Source: Cystobasidium ongulense (lineage: Eukaryota > Basidiomycota > Cystobasidiomycetes > Cystobasidiales > Cystobasidiaceae). Taken from it: a stretch of 64,000 nucleotides of DNA. The number at the start of each line of letters is the position of its first letter. The stretch's first letter is position 1. This document shows positions 1 to 11,771 of this stretch, piece by piece. The position numbers and the translations under genes are program-made. The notes beneath the pieces were generated by a model. The model was not told the origin of the DNA. It did not search any database and worked only from the letters and a program-made list of their open reading frames with translations. The stretch is taken from positions 1,483,501 through 1,547,500 of the forward strand of contig BQUP01000005.1 in NCBI GenBank assembly GCA_022835595.1. Reading direction: 5' to 3'.

Positions 1-2739
1 ACAGGAATTCAAAATGGAAGATTGTGAAATCCCTGGCGAACATGACTTTGTTTATGAGATGGATTCCCAAGGCGTGTTTCAAGTTTATAAGAATGAAGAA
101 ACTCGTAAGTGACAACGTTTTTTTGAGCGCCCTAGCTTCGAAAAAATCCTCTGATTCTGTTATTTTATCCCTATGCCAGCACGCAACCCTGAAAATGTGG
201 AATACAAAGTCCCAAATCTAAAAGAATATTTCATGGATTTAGAATATGTTCTAAGTGTTATTTCAGATGGACCAGCTAAGTCATTCGCTTATAGAAGAAT
301 ACAATATTTGGAAAGTAGATGGAATTTATATTGCTTACTTAATGAATATCAAGAATTGGCTGAAATGAAGGTGAGTTTATCGGTTCATCATCCTTGATCA
401 GATGTAAGAAGATTGAACAGCTTAGACTGACTGTATCGAACCTTCTTGTTTATAGAGAGTACCACATCGGTAAGTATCTAGCAATGTTCCGAAGAGGGTG
501 CCTTCATAGCGATTGACCTCTGTTACCCAACGCAGTGACTTCTACAACGTTCGTAAAGTCGATACACACGTTCATCATTCAGCTTGCATGAATCAGAAGC
601 ATCTGCTTCGATTCATAAAGTCAAAGATGAAGAGAAGCGCAGATGTAAGTTTCAAAATTGACTCGAGCCTTGTTTTTAGTTACATCGGGTTACTAGCTGA
701 TTCAATCCGCTTAAAATACAGGACGTTGTGACATTCCGAGATGGACGCTATCTTACCCTACGACAAGTCTTTGAATCGCTTAATTTGACAGCATATGATC
801 TGTCTATCGATACACTTGATATGCATGCTCATAGAGATGCCTTCCATCGATTCGATAGGTTCAATGCTAAATACAGTAAGCCACAGTCACGACAAAGGAA
901 GCACTCTTACTGAATCTGTTCTGCTTTGTAGACCCGATTGGAGAAAGTAGATTGCGAGAGATCTTCCTCAAGACTGATAATCACGTACAAGGCAAATACC
1001 TCGCTGAAGTTACGAAAGGTGAGATGATGCCAAATCGTAGCCTACTTTGGGATACACGCTGATAATGCGAAATAATCAGAGGTATTCGATGATCTGCGAG
1101 CTACCAAGTACCAGATGGCGGAATATCGCATCTCAATTTATGGAAGGTCAGTCACCATACGAAGCTTGAGAGAGAATTTCTTGACTGAATTTCTGGATGT
1201 TATTTTTGGTTAGATCGAGAGGGGAATGGGACAAGCTGGCGAAATGGGTCGTTAACAACAAACTCTTCTCGGATAACGTCCGATGGCTCATTCAAATTCC
1301 CCGCTTATATGAAGTGTTCAAAGCTAGCGGAACGGTCGAAAGCTTTGGAGATGTAGTACAAAGTAGGTTGGCTTCTCTTATCACATTGATGAAAGGATGT
1401 TCACTAACATGTGTGTCTGTAACATCAGATATCTTCCAACCGCTTTTCGAGGTCACAAAAGATCCTAGAACCCATCCCGAACTTCATGTTTTCCTACAGC
1501 GCGTCATTGGCTTTGATAGTGTTGATGATGAGTCTAAGTCAGAGAGAAGACTTTACCGAAGTACGGTGTTGCTATCCAGCTGTCAGAATGGCGATTCAGG
1601 ATTAACGTCGATCTTTCTGCAGAGTATCCCTTCCCGAAAGACTGGACTACCAGCCAGAATCCGCCTTATAATTACTGGCTCTTGTGAGTATAGACTGTTC
1701 TCATCTGCCTACATTTGCTGATCAGGCTTGCAGCTATCTCTTCGCCAATATGGCCACCCTCAACAACTGGAGACGAGAGCGCGGTTTCAGTGGGTGCTCG
1801 CCTCTTTCTGATTCCGCGAATTTCCTGTTGACTCGGCTTGGCATGATCAGACACTCTGGTTTTGAGACCGCATGCTGGCGAGGCTGGAGATACCGACCAT
1901 CTCACTTCTGCCTTCTTGACATCTCACTCGATCTCTCATGGAATCCTACTGCGCAAAGTTCCGGCACTCTGCTATCTCTACTATCTCGAGCAGATTGGGG
2001 TAGCAATGTCTCCTCTTTCGAACAATGCTCTCTTCCTTACATACGAACGTAATCCGTTCCCTCAATACTTCAGACTTGGAATGAATGTCTCGCTATCTAC
2101 CGACGATCCTCTTCAGTTGCATTACACGAAGGAACCGCTGATGGAGGAGTATAGCGTCGCTGCACAGGTGGGTACTCCAACCTTGCAGGATCTGGATTTT
2201 TGTATTGTTATGGACTTAAGGCTGACTCGGGTGTACTGTGTGCAGATCTACAAACTCTCGCCAGCGGACATGTGCGAGCTGGCAAGAAACAGTTGCATTC
2301 AGAGTGGCTTCGAGATGGAAGTCAAACGACACTGGCTGGGTCATGATTGGTACCTTCCAGGCGCTGAAGGCAATATCGTAGACAAGACGAATGTTCCCAA
2401 TGTTAGGGTTGCATTCCGATATAATACGCTGATGGAGGAGAGGACAATGGTAAGTTGATCGCTCGACTACTCATACTTTCATGCCTTGGCTGATGACAAG
2501 GTCACATTGCTCACTTGGACCATCCTGGCTTTCAGATCCGACGCTACAGCAACCGCAAAGAAGAGGTCGCTCCTCCAGCTCTACAGACCAAGCAGACTCG
2601 ACCGGACTTGTTCCCATCAGCTGGGAAGAAAGATGCGCTTGCAGGACTGGATGGAGAGTCGAATGTCGCTGCACTCGCCATGCACTCGAGCGAGATACCC
2701 ACAATTGACAGCTTGAGGCTGGGTCATTCGAAGGCGTGA
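1..2739 (+). CDS. AMD1: AMP deaminase, 5' partial
   Basis: Deaminates AMP to IMP in the cytosolic purine nucleotide cycle. The window opens at or just before an exon reading [15 protein letters not shown], so the N-terminus is missing. Visible family blocks, in order, are [34 protein letters not shown] (metal-binding HxH), [29 protein letters not shown], and [17 protein letters not shown] (catalytic Asp pair). The tail after TLMEER is low-complexity and ends at 2737-2739. About a dozen exons are joined by short introns. One exon is only 14 nt (456-469, encoding RVPHR across its junctions). The family match is unambiguous; exact junctions in the middle are my reading. Confidence 0.95.
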
Positions 2740-3301
2740 TTACGGGTGTATCGTGCGGCTAGAGACGAATTTACTGTTATGACTGGCAGATGGCACACGG
2801 CAATGATGCCTTTCCCCGACTTGCTGACTGCTGACTCCCGAGCGGGCTTCCTCTGTCCAGTCAGGTGATTCTGCTGCTGTATTGGCCTGTCCTTTCCGGG
2901 GGATCGCTACCCTCTGCGGGCCCGCCTCTGACTCCGGGCCCTATCTCGCATCTTCTGGCGTTGCGGTACGCTCATCGGAGCCCGCTCTATCACGACTGAC
3001 GACAGCCACGCTTGGCCCTGTCCGGCCCCGTTGCCCAATCTGCGCTCTGGATTTGACTGCTTTTCGGAGGGCCGACTCGCTGGAAATCCCGGTTCGGCAT
3101 TCGAATTTGCCACCGCGACGCAATCATGCCTATACGGACATTGAGCTGTAGCAAACAGGTATAAAAGGACAGAGGTGGTCAAGCTGCATCTTATCTTTCT
3201 TTCTTCATCACCACAATAACAACTCCAATCACCAATAGCTACCTATCCTCACATCTTAGCCTAAAACACACCCAGCCAACTCTCTTAAAGCCATACATAT
3301 C
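2740..3301. other. intergenic region with GC-rich 5' flank
   Basis: Spacer between the AMP deaminase stop and the next start codon. Bases about 2880-3130 are clearly richer in G+C than the flanks. I see no protein family in any frame there, so I read it as upstream sequence of the following gene. A TATA box and a pyrimidine-rich leader follow it. Confidence 0.5.
3160..3168 (+). promoter_or_regulatory. TATA box of the NDUFA4-like gene
   Basis: TATAAAAGG lies about 140 nt upstream of the ATG at 3302 and is followed by a CT-rich leader (ctttctttcttc). This is a canonical core promoter spacing for a fungal gene. The role is inferred from sequence and position only. Confidence 0.6.
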
Positions 3302-3869
3302 ATGCTTTCAAGAACAGCTTTCAATACCGCAAGGACAGCTCTTCGAGCTAGATCCACCATGGCTTCCTCATCCATGAGGAACGCTTCAACAGCTGTACCC
3401 AAATCAGTAAGTGTCCTTGCCAGGCCACTTTTATTAGCAAAAAATCGAATACAATGACTGACCTCTTCCCTTCAACAGCACGGTGGACCAAAGAGCATGC
3501 TCAATCTGGAACCCGAAGTCTATCCTCTTCTAGCTGTAGTCGGTCTAGCATGCAGTCTGGGCGTCTATGTCGGATTCCACAAGCTTAGCTCGGACAGCAA
3601 TTTACGCCTTTACAAGAACGACCTTACCAAACCTACACATCAGCCATTATCATTCCAAGAACGTAAATTTGGTAGACAGGCTGGCGGACATACTTACAAA
3701 GACTCTCAGGGTAAGCTTTCAACTTTTTGAATCTTTAGTAAGGAGAGCGGCTTGCTGACTTTGACATCCTTTAACAGGCTGGACAATGGTCGGGACCGGA
3801 ACAAAGACGAATCCAGTTGATAGAACATCCATCATTACCCCAGCAGAATCTCGGATAGCCATGCAATAA
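3302..3869 (+). CDS. NDUFA4/MLRQ-like mitochondrial protein
   Basis: Three exons (3302-3406, 3479-3710, 3778-3869) give 142 residues. The first 35 residues are rich in Arg, Ser, Thr and Ala with no acidic residue, like a mitochondrial presequence. The core EPEVYPLLAVVGLACSLGVY followed by GFHKLSSDSNLRLYK is one membrane segment with the layout of the NADH-ubiquinone reductase MLRQ (NDUFA4/B12D) family, which sits in the inner membrane with respiratory complexes. The tail after residue 75 is hydrophilic and not part of the usual short family domain. The assignment rests on the TM block, so it is moderate. A TATA box precedes the gene. Confidence 0.65.
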
Positions 3870-4308
3870 GCTGGCTTTGAGATTTACATCGTTCTTATCT
3901 TGTCTTGCCATGGCACATTTCAGCAGTCAGTCTTTAGCAGTAACCATGTATCGAGGGAAGACCTTCAATCAGCACGACTATACTAGGATGTAGTTTTTGT
4001 ATTCTTATGGTGCTAGTAATGCCACCTTTACGCTTTCCTAATTCTTGAATCCGAAGTACTCGAGGAAAACGGACTTTTGCGTCGGCTGATCTTGACTTCG
4101 GGAATTGACACTCAAGCTTCTCACTCCTAGCAGCTTGATACTGGATCAGATGATTTGCCAGCCTTCATCGCATAGCGCCATGCAAGAAAACAATTAATTG
4201 AGTCGGATGTGATCAAACCTGGATCTTTTGCGATTCTTGGGTTTCGCCCGAATGCAATCGCGACAGCTTTCCTCCTGACCGTCATCAGTACACTCCCGCA
4301 CCTACACC

Positions 4309-5098
4309 ATGCTGTCGCTGCTATCACGGTACTGCCAGCCTTCGACGTCGCGGAGTGTGATTGCGCCGCTCTTTGACATTGCTTCGCCGAGTAGGTCGTG
4401 CATGCTTGAAGCCATTGCGATCCTGTCAATGCTGATGCGCGCGAGTCATTCCCACCATTGCTAGGCACGATACAAGTCCGTACAGCTACAAAGCGAGGAG
4501 GTGGATCAACCAAGAACAATCGCTCGTCTGCTGGACGAAGACTGGGCGTCAAGCGGTTCGGAGGGCAGTATGTGCAGGCTGGAGAGATTCTCGTGAGACA
4601 GCGAGGGACCACCTGGTTCGCAGGACAGCATGTGCGTTTCCTCTTGAACGCAGCGTGTGTCTCTGACTAGCCAGCTGACCTGCTGTTGCCTTGACTTCCG
4701 TACAACAGGTCGGAATGGGCCGTGACCACACGCTTTTTGCCCTCGAGCCAGGCTATGTGAAGATGTACAAGGAGCCACGACAAACGAAGCATGCCACAGG
4801 GAGCAGCAATGTACTGCAAGCCCCGTCATTCCGCAACATGACTCTAAGCAACCCAGCGACTGGCCAGCCTGTTGCAGCCGGTGCTACGAGCAGCAGCACA
4901 GCTTCTTCTTCTTCCTTTTCGACGACAACGACAGATGCCGCAGAAGAGTCGATACCGGCGGATTTGGGAACTAACAACTTCATCAAGAGGAAGGAAAGAC
5001 GGTTTATCGGCATTGCGCTTGACCGTGATGAGATGCTGCCTAGAAATCAGAATGCTCAGGGTAGAAGTCGACGGCTGGGACTGGTCCAGCTGGAGTAG
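4309..5098 (+). CDS. MRPL27: mitochondrial ribosomal protein bL27
   Basis: Large-subunit protein of the mitochondrial ribosome, near the peptidyl-transferase centre. Exons 4309-4390, 4465-4631 and 4709-5098 sum to 212 codons. The presequence [20 protein letters not shown] precedes the bL27 core: [55 protein letters not shown] and [16 protein letters not shown]. The family's mature start after Thr-Ala-Thr-Lys is conserved. A Ser/Thr-rich linker and a basic C-terminal extension ([20 protein letters not shown]) follow, as is common in fungal mitochondrial L27. Both introns interrupt the conserved core and restore it exactly when removed. Confidence 0.93.
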
Positions 5099-5345
5099 GA
5101 GCGGGCCTATGTCTTGTGTACCATGCAACGAACTCATACATTATCAAATCAGCATCCTAGTCGTGCAGGCTTGCTGGAGTGGTACTGATCCTTGCGAAGC
5201 TTCTCCGACATGTCTTTCTCGCAGTGGCTGCTTTGCCCGTGATTTCGAAGAACATTGTTGAATTGGCGTCTTTGCTTTTCGCCGCCAGCTTCAGTTGCTG
5301 CAATCTATACACAGCTCCTGTGTGTGCCTCGACAGAACATCCACA

Positions 5346-7989
5346 ATGTCCTCAGCCGGCACGCCGTGGTCTGTCTGTAAGTCTGGCTGCTTGCTTGCTG
5401 TCCTGCGTGTGCCCTCATCGTATTGCATCACCTGCATGCATGCCATGGAGGGCATACCAATATCACGCACTTGGTACACACACTGACCCGCACTTCTCCC
5501 TCTATACAGTGAACGTCGAAGGCAGCGACGACGTCTCGGACGAAGAGCTGCTCGGTGACGACGACTCTCCAGATGCTGGGTCCATCCTGAGCCCCGCCAG
5601 CAAGCGGGCAAAGAAGCGTCAAGCTGCTGCACGCAACAAGCGAGCGAAGCAAGAGGCCAAGCAACAGGCAGAGCAGCCGTCAGTCAAGAGCATACCGGGG
5701 CTACAGGCCAAGGGGCCAGTCTCCAAGCCTGCTCCCAAAGCTGGCTCGTTGCAGCAAGCGGCGGCGAAAACCAATGGAGCTGCTTCTTCTGAGAAAGCAC
5801 TTCCTGCTCCACCAACTTTCGTCAGTGATGGTGCGTCTGCCAATGGAAGGTTAGCAGTCGACAATGCTGTGTCTGCATCGTCCGCTACTGGACCCCGTCT
5901 AGGAGACCCGTTCTTGCGAGCGTCGAACCAAGCTTCCACATCAGCAGCCGCCTCTTCATCGGCCCCGACCGACTATGCAGCGTCGGCAGCTACAGAAACA
6001 GAAACAGAGGAAGAGGAAGACCAGAGTCTGTTGCTAGATGGGGACGATGAGTCTAGCTCTTCCTCCGAAGGCGAAGAGCAATTCGAGGGAGACATCAGTC
6101 TGCAGAGCCGTGAGGAGGATAACTTAGTCGAACCTCCTACACCTCGACCTGCACCACCGAAAATGTTCATCAACGCAGCTGCAGATGCAGCTGCTTCACT
6201 CAAAAACGGCGCAAATAGTGCTCTGAATTCAGTCGCACAAAACTCCGCCATGCCTGCTTCAGTACAAAACTTAGCTGCATCAGCCAAGGATAGCGACCTG
6301 CTCAAGTCAGACGATACGAGTGCTGCCCCTGCGGCGGCTTATGGCAGTGATCATGATCCTAGCAAGAAGTGGAAGAGTGTCATTACTCGTACCGTTTGGA
6401 CGCTTGTTATGATTGTTGGCTTTGCTGGTGTGTCAATCGTCCATGTATGCCAAGTGTCCGCTTACTGACGTTCGTCTCTACTATTAGCATTGATGACCAT
6501 GGGCCATGTCTACCTCATCATCCTTGTCTTGTTCTGCCAAGCTGCAGTTTTCAAGGAGATTTCGGCACTCTTCGACGTGGCCGCCAAACCTATCCATACA
6601 CACCATCATCATCATCATAGTCATGGCAAGAATGGCGATAAGGCAGTCTCACCTTCAAGAGCTGCAAGAGATGCTCGTGTTCGTGCTGAAAGAGAAAGAT
6701 GGAGCAAGGTTACAAGCTGGTAGGTTGTCCTGCCTTTTCCAACCGAGGTTCATTGTCTGACTTACGCGCCATGCAGGTATTTCTTCGCTGCTACAAACTA
6801 CTTCTTGTACGGAGAGACTGTGATCTACTATTTCAAGGTGCGTTCTCTACCTTGACGTATTTGCGTACCCCGTTGACACGCAATTACCAACGATCAACAG
6901 CATATCGTCTTCGTCGATGCATACTTTATCCCTTTCGCTCGTCATCACCGCTTCATCTCCTTCATGCTATATGTCCTCGGATTCGTAGGGTTCGTAACCA
7001 ATCTCAAGCGCAACCAGCTAAGACGGCAATTCGGACTGTTTTGCTGGATCCACATGAGTTTGTTGCTTATCGTGGTGTCCAGTCACTTTATCGTGAATAA
7101 TATCCTCGAGGTGCGTGAATCTTTACATTACTATGTCAAATGAATGGCTGAGAAGTTGTTTCGATGATAATGATAGGGCATCATATGGTTCTGGCTCCCT
7201 GCTAGTTTAGTTGTCATGAATGATATTGCTGCTTACGTGTGGGGCATGCTCTTTGGCCGAACTCAGCTTATCAAACTATCACCCAAGAAGACGGTTGAGG
7301 GTTTCGTCGGTGCTGCATTCACGACAATTGTCTTTGCCTACATTGTGAGTGATTGTTGAGTGTGGTGAGGCTCGGGCTGGAATTATAATGACCTTCATTT
7401 ATCCATTCAGTGGGCCACCATCTTTATGCGATATAGCTACATGATCTGTCCTGCAACTGATCTCGGCACCACGGCATTCTCAAGCGTTGCTTGCGAACCC
7501 AACGACGTGTTCAACTGGCGATACTTTGTTCTACCTAGCGAAGTTAGCCGAATTATCAGCATGGTCTACCCTGTCGAGCAAATACCTTGGGCACCCTTCC
7601 AGTTCCACGCTGTCATAATGGGCATCTTTGCATCCCTAGTTGCTCCTTTCGGAGGCTTCTTCGCATCCGGGTTCAAGCGTGCTTTTAACGTCAAGGACTT
7701 TGGAGACTCGATTCCAGGCCATGGGGGCATGACAGATCGCATGGACTGCCAGTATGTTGACGTCTTCGTTATTTCCTTGTAGTATGGCATGCTGACGCTG
7801 ATTTATCGTTGCAGATTCTTAATGGGATTATTCGCATACGTCTACTACTCGAGTATCATCCGAGACAATCACGTTACAGTTGGCGGAGTAATGCAGACTA
7901 TCGTTTCTAGTCTAAATCAGCAAGAACAAGCGGAATTAGCGAAAGCTTTAGCTGGTTATTTAGCTCAACAAGGCATCAAGTGGAAGTAG
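5346..7989 (+). CDS. CDS1: phosphatidate cytidylyltransferase (CDP-DAG synthase)
   Basis: Makes CDP-diacylglycerol from phosphatidic acid and CTP in the ER, the entry point to phosphatidylinositol, phosphatidylserine and cardiolipin. Eight exons (5346-5376, 5510-6427, 6488-6719, 6777-6837, 6901-7110, 7177-7344, 7411-7751, 7815-7989) give 711 residues. Residues 1 to about 315 are a long acidic, Ser/Ala-rich, low-complexity extension. Then come several membrane segments ([38 protein letters not shown]), the loop [32 protein letters not shown], and the signature [19 protein letters not shown] then MTDRMDC with its catalytic Asp residues. A run of six His (about residue 355) lies in a cytosolic loop. 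Confidence 0.95.
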
Positions 7990-8436
7990 CGAGAGATAGT
8001 GATGCTAGCAAAAAAGCCAAACATAGAGAAAGAGATTGAGGTTTGTTTCTACTGTTATGAATGCTTCTCCAAATTGCCGTAGATAGATACCCTGAAAAGT
8101 TAGTCTGACCCAGGACAATTCTACTTTCTGATGACAGCGGTGTTTCGACCTTGAAGAGCTCACGTTGCTATTGTAATTGGCGATGCAGCCAGTCTCTCTC
8201 GCACTGAAACGTAGTGAGGTCTCGTTGCCACTTGGATTAGGATGAGCGTGCGGATAGTTATATCAAACAGAATGAACAGAGCTCGGATTGTGACCCTAAG
8301 GAAAAGAGTAACAGCCCACCTGCACTGACCGTGTACACCTCCGTGGCCTTACTTGGGTTTGTCAATGTCTTGCTGATATGCCCCCCGGTGGCTGCTCGTT
8401 CTCTTTCATCTGGACCAATACGGCACTTTCGACAAC
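7990..8436. other. intergenic spacer
   Basis: This 447-nt stretch holds the 3' flank of CDS1 and the 5' flank of the MMTAG2-like gene. No coding family, RNA gene or obvious repeat is visible in it. Confidence 0.5.
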
Positions 8437-9495
8437 ATGGCTGGCATACGAGGTGAACCGATACGAGGTAAGATACAGAGCTTCAAGTACTGCTGAAAGG
8501 CTGTACTGACGTTGCCTTTGCTGTCTCTCTCTCTTCAGGTGGAGTACGTTGTTTCAGTATCTTAAAGCGGCGTAAATCAAGTCACAACTGACAACTGTTC
8601 TACACTGCAGACACGAGGAGGACAGGGCTTGTTCAAGTGGACAGATGTAGCAGCAGATACTCAACGAGAGAATTACCTCGTGAGTTAGAGTTCAAGAGCA
8701 CAATTGCTAGGCTGGAGACTGGCATTTGACACGATTGACTTTGTCTACAGGGTCACTCGGTATTCGCACCTGTAGGACGCTGGCAGAAGAATAAAGATAT
8801 CAACTGGTACAACAAGGATAAAGAGGGCGAAGCTGAAGAGGCCAAACGAGCTGAAATCAAGAAGATCAAGGAGCTAGAAGCTGATGCGTTAGCGGTGGCG
8901 TTGTAGGTTTCCAAATGCTTCAGCACAACGCGCAAACTGAATACGATTAGCTGACACTGCGATCTATGATCATTACAGAGGATATGCGCCAACTCGTCGA
9001 GCTGAAGAGAGAGAAAAGACCGAAGAAGAGCTCGAGCAGGAGCGCATAGAGAAAGAACAGAGGCGGCTCGAAAAGCATGCTCAAAAGGAAGGCAAAAGAC
9101 GGGCCAAGGAAGAGCTGCGAGCCGAAAAGGAAGCACGTAGGGCAGAGAAGCGAGCCAAGAGAGAAGGGTCGAGCAGACGCGGACATAGCGATGATGACGA
9201 GGACGATGAACGTCGTAGACGGCGTAGAGACGATAGAGAAAGAAGTCGGTCGAGGAGTCCGAGACGGCACTCTGGAAAGCATGGAGACGACCCAAGAGAC
9301 AGGTACACCGACAAGGTAGCATCTTCAAGCAGAATTCACAGACGAGAGGAAGAGCCTGCACATGCTGAACGTGAACCTTTGCATAGGGAAGGAGAAGACG
9401 ACCATAGATCCAGAGATTACGATGACAAGCCTCGCAGGCGGGATCGTGATGATGACAGAGACGACAGACGACGCGACTATGGTAGTCGAAGATAA
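8437..9495 (+). CDS. MMTAG2-domain protein (Arg/Ser-rich tail)
   Basis: Exons 8437-8467, 8539-8543, 8611-8679, 8751-8902 and 8979-9495 give 257 residues. The N-terminal 60 residues carry the multiple-myeloma-tumour-associated-protein-2 domain: RGG repeats, then TRGGQGLFKWTDV, RENYLGHSVFAPVGRWQKNK and DINWYNKDK. A Lys/Glu-rich coiled coil (about residues 90-150) and a tail of Arg-Asp, Arg-Ser and Arg-Glu repeats follow. Family members are nuclear and the RS/RD tail suits an RNA-processing role, but the function is inferred. The second exon is just 5 nt (gtgga). Without it the reading frame fails. Confidence 0.85.
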
Positions 9496-9624
9496 TTGCC
9501 CTACTGCTTGTTTAGAGAGCTGTTGTATTTGCCATTACTCTTCCGCCACCGAGTAATATACATGTTCCGCGTCACCTTTCGGCTACTGCTTCATGTCCTC
9601 CTTCCAACTGTCCACACCCTTGAG

Positions 9625-11453
9625 ATGCGAAGACTAGCGAACACAGCACACACGTCGGTGCTCCAAGCTGCGCGACAAGCTTGCTGCTGTTGCGATGCTG
9701 CAGGTGCGGCGCCTGCAATCACCGCAATTCGAGAGCAGAGACGCACGTATGCACTTTCTCGATATCGAGACGACAAGCGGAGCGGAGCTAGTGAGCAGAC
9801 GTCTCTTGAAGGTCGATAAGACCTATTCACTAACAAGTCTGGCGCTTTAGCGAATCGCTTCTCTCGAGGCAGATCAGCAGCAGAGTCGCGAAACAACCGA
9901 AATGCTTCTTCCGTGAATCCACAGCAATCCGGTTCGAGCTCTCACGGAGTAGTGCCTTCACATGAGCCTCCTCCTCCTCCTCCTCAAAACGCAAATCAAA
10001 ACTTACCCTTCTGGTCGCACGGTACTTATGTGCCTCAAGGTCCAGTAGTCGAAGAGACATCGCTTGAACCGCCACCCGTCGCACCTGGAGATATACTTAA
10101 TCTCGACGATGCAGCAGCTCGCATACTTTCAGAGCCGTCTCTTGTAGTCGTGAGACAGATTGAAATGATGAATGTCTTCTTGGGCTTTGAACAGGCAAAT
10201 CGATACAGACTAGTCAACGCAAGAGGGGAAGATGTTGGCTTTCTCGCTGAGCAGGAAGGTGGCTTTGGTACTTCTATCGGAAGACAGCTGCTGCGAGGTC
10301 ATAGGCGTATGTGCTTGAAACCTTTCCTATCTGACCTCAGCTTACTTGATGCTTTACTGTAGCTTTCAATTGCGCCATCATGGATACAGAAGGGAATGTC
10401 GTTCTTCGAGTAACAAGACCTCTTTCGTACATCAACTCTCGGATTTCCATATCAAAAGGCGCAGACCCTCCCAGCGCTGCCAACAAGATCGGCGAATGTC
10501 AGCAGATCTGGAGTCCTTTCCGTCGCAAGTATGCCTTATACCACCGATACCGCCCAGACGATCTATCTACACATCCTACTCCAGATCACGACACGAAAGC
10601 GCTCACTATCCAAGAAGGCACAGAGCCAGATGAAAGTTACGCCCAATTTGCAAATGTAGATTCCAGAATGCTAGCCTGGGACTTCTACCTGCAATCGGAA
10701 TCGGGCCAAGTTCTGGCATCCATCAATAGAAACTTTATGGGCTTTGGAAGAGAAATATTCACGGACACTGGCCAATATGTTCTTCGCTTCGACAGAAAAA
10801 TGGCGGATGAGGAAGTACAGCAGCGCATTGAGAAAGGTGTGGGCATCAATGAAGAATTAAAGAAGGTCGCCAACGAAAACGAAGAAGCTAAGGAACATGC
10901 TGGAGAGCGATCGACTGCTTTGGTACAGGTGGATGAAGATAGAGGGCTTACTCTAGATCAGAGAGCTGTCTTGCTGGCAACGGCAATGACTATCGATATC
11001 GACTATTTCAGTCGTCAAGGCGGCGGAGGGTGAGTACAATTTCTCTTCACAAACTTCAATATGACTTATCAAATATGCTGATTGTTCCTATCTTTCAGTC
11101 TGCACATGCCAATGCTATGGATGCCAATGCCAGGGATGGGTGGATCTGGCGAGGTTCCTGCTGAGGGTGCACCAGGCGAAGTAGGCGACACTGGAACTCA
11201 GCAAGCGCCGGTGCCTTCATCCTCGGATTATGAAGAGGCCCCTTATGCCTCGCCCGAGTATGGCGAATCACCCGGCTTATCAGACAGTGGTTACGGCGGA
11301 GGGTATGATCCATATGCGCCCACCGGATCAGGAGATGATGTTATGCAAGACCCGTGGTCTAGCAACGAATCATCAGGAGGTGACGGCGAGGGAGGAGGCG
11401 GCGTATGGGGTTTCTTCAACGATATAACGGATAGTTTCGGTGGAGATAACTGA
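9625..11453 (+). CDS. AIM25: phospholipid scramblase family protein (Aim25-like)
   Basis: Exons 9625-9811, 9851-10306, 10363-11029 and 11099-11453 sum to 554 codons. Residues 1-60 are basic and Cys/Ala-rich, like a mitochondrial presequence. A Pro-rich linker follows. The scramblase barrel starts near residue 150: AARILSEPSLVVVRQIEMMN, FLGFEQANRYRLVNARGEDV, FLAEQEGGFGTSIGRQLLRG, CAIMDTEGNVVLRVTRP. A central hydrophobic stretch before the end (RAVLLATAMTIDIDYFSR) and a Gly/Met-rich low-complexity tail complete it. Yeast Aim25 is mitochondrial and affects phospholipid distribution. An in-frame ATG at 9562 could lengthen the N-terminus. I chose 9625 because it gives a clean presequence. Only 129 nt separate it from the upstream stop. 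Intron 1 is just 39 nt. Confidence 0.88.
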
Positions 11454-11771
11454 TGAGTCTGCTAGTAGAGACCTTTTCAGACAACAGGAATGCAGATCAT
11501 ATTCGTGTTGCAGCAGTGCCTATTTGACGGTAATTCGTAGATATCGGCAGGTTATGAAGTACAGCAATTTGCTTTGCCAGCCATTCTACTCAAAGAATGT
11601 TTGCTCAAGTTTCGCTGTGACCGCAAGAGTTGGATTGAGGTGGTGAAATACATCTTTTAGGCTTTACATGCATTCAACCCTGCTGAAAGAGGTGCCAGGT
11701 TCCATGCCAAGAGGTCCGAATTATAAATAGACTGCCCTGTCGAGGTACCGCCACAACAGCTCTATGCCTAT
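11454..11771. other. intergenic spacer
   Basis: This 318-nt stretch has no recognisable gene. Its distal part holds a TATA-like box at 11722. Confidence 0.5.
11722..11729 (+). promoter_or_regulatory. TATA-like box before a small ORF
   Basis: TATAAATA lies about 50 nt upstream of the first ATG (11772) and 80 nt upstream of the second (11802) of the small ORF that follows. Its role is inferred from position. Confidence 0.4.

Noticed and set aside
8461-8610. Single 143-nt intron (8468-8610) in the MMTAG2-like gene instead of a microexon
   Set aside because: It shifts the frame out of the conserved TRGGQGLFKWTDV block.
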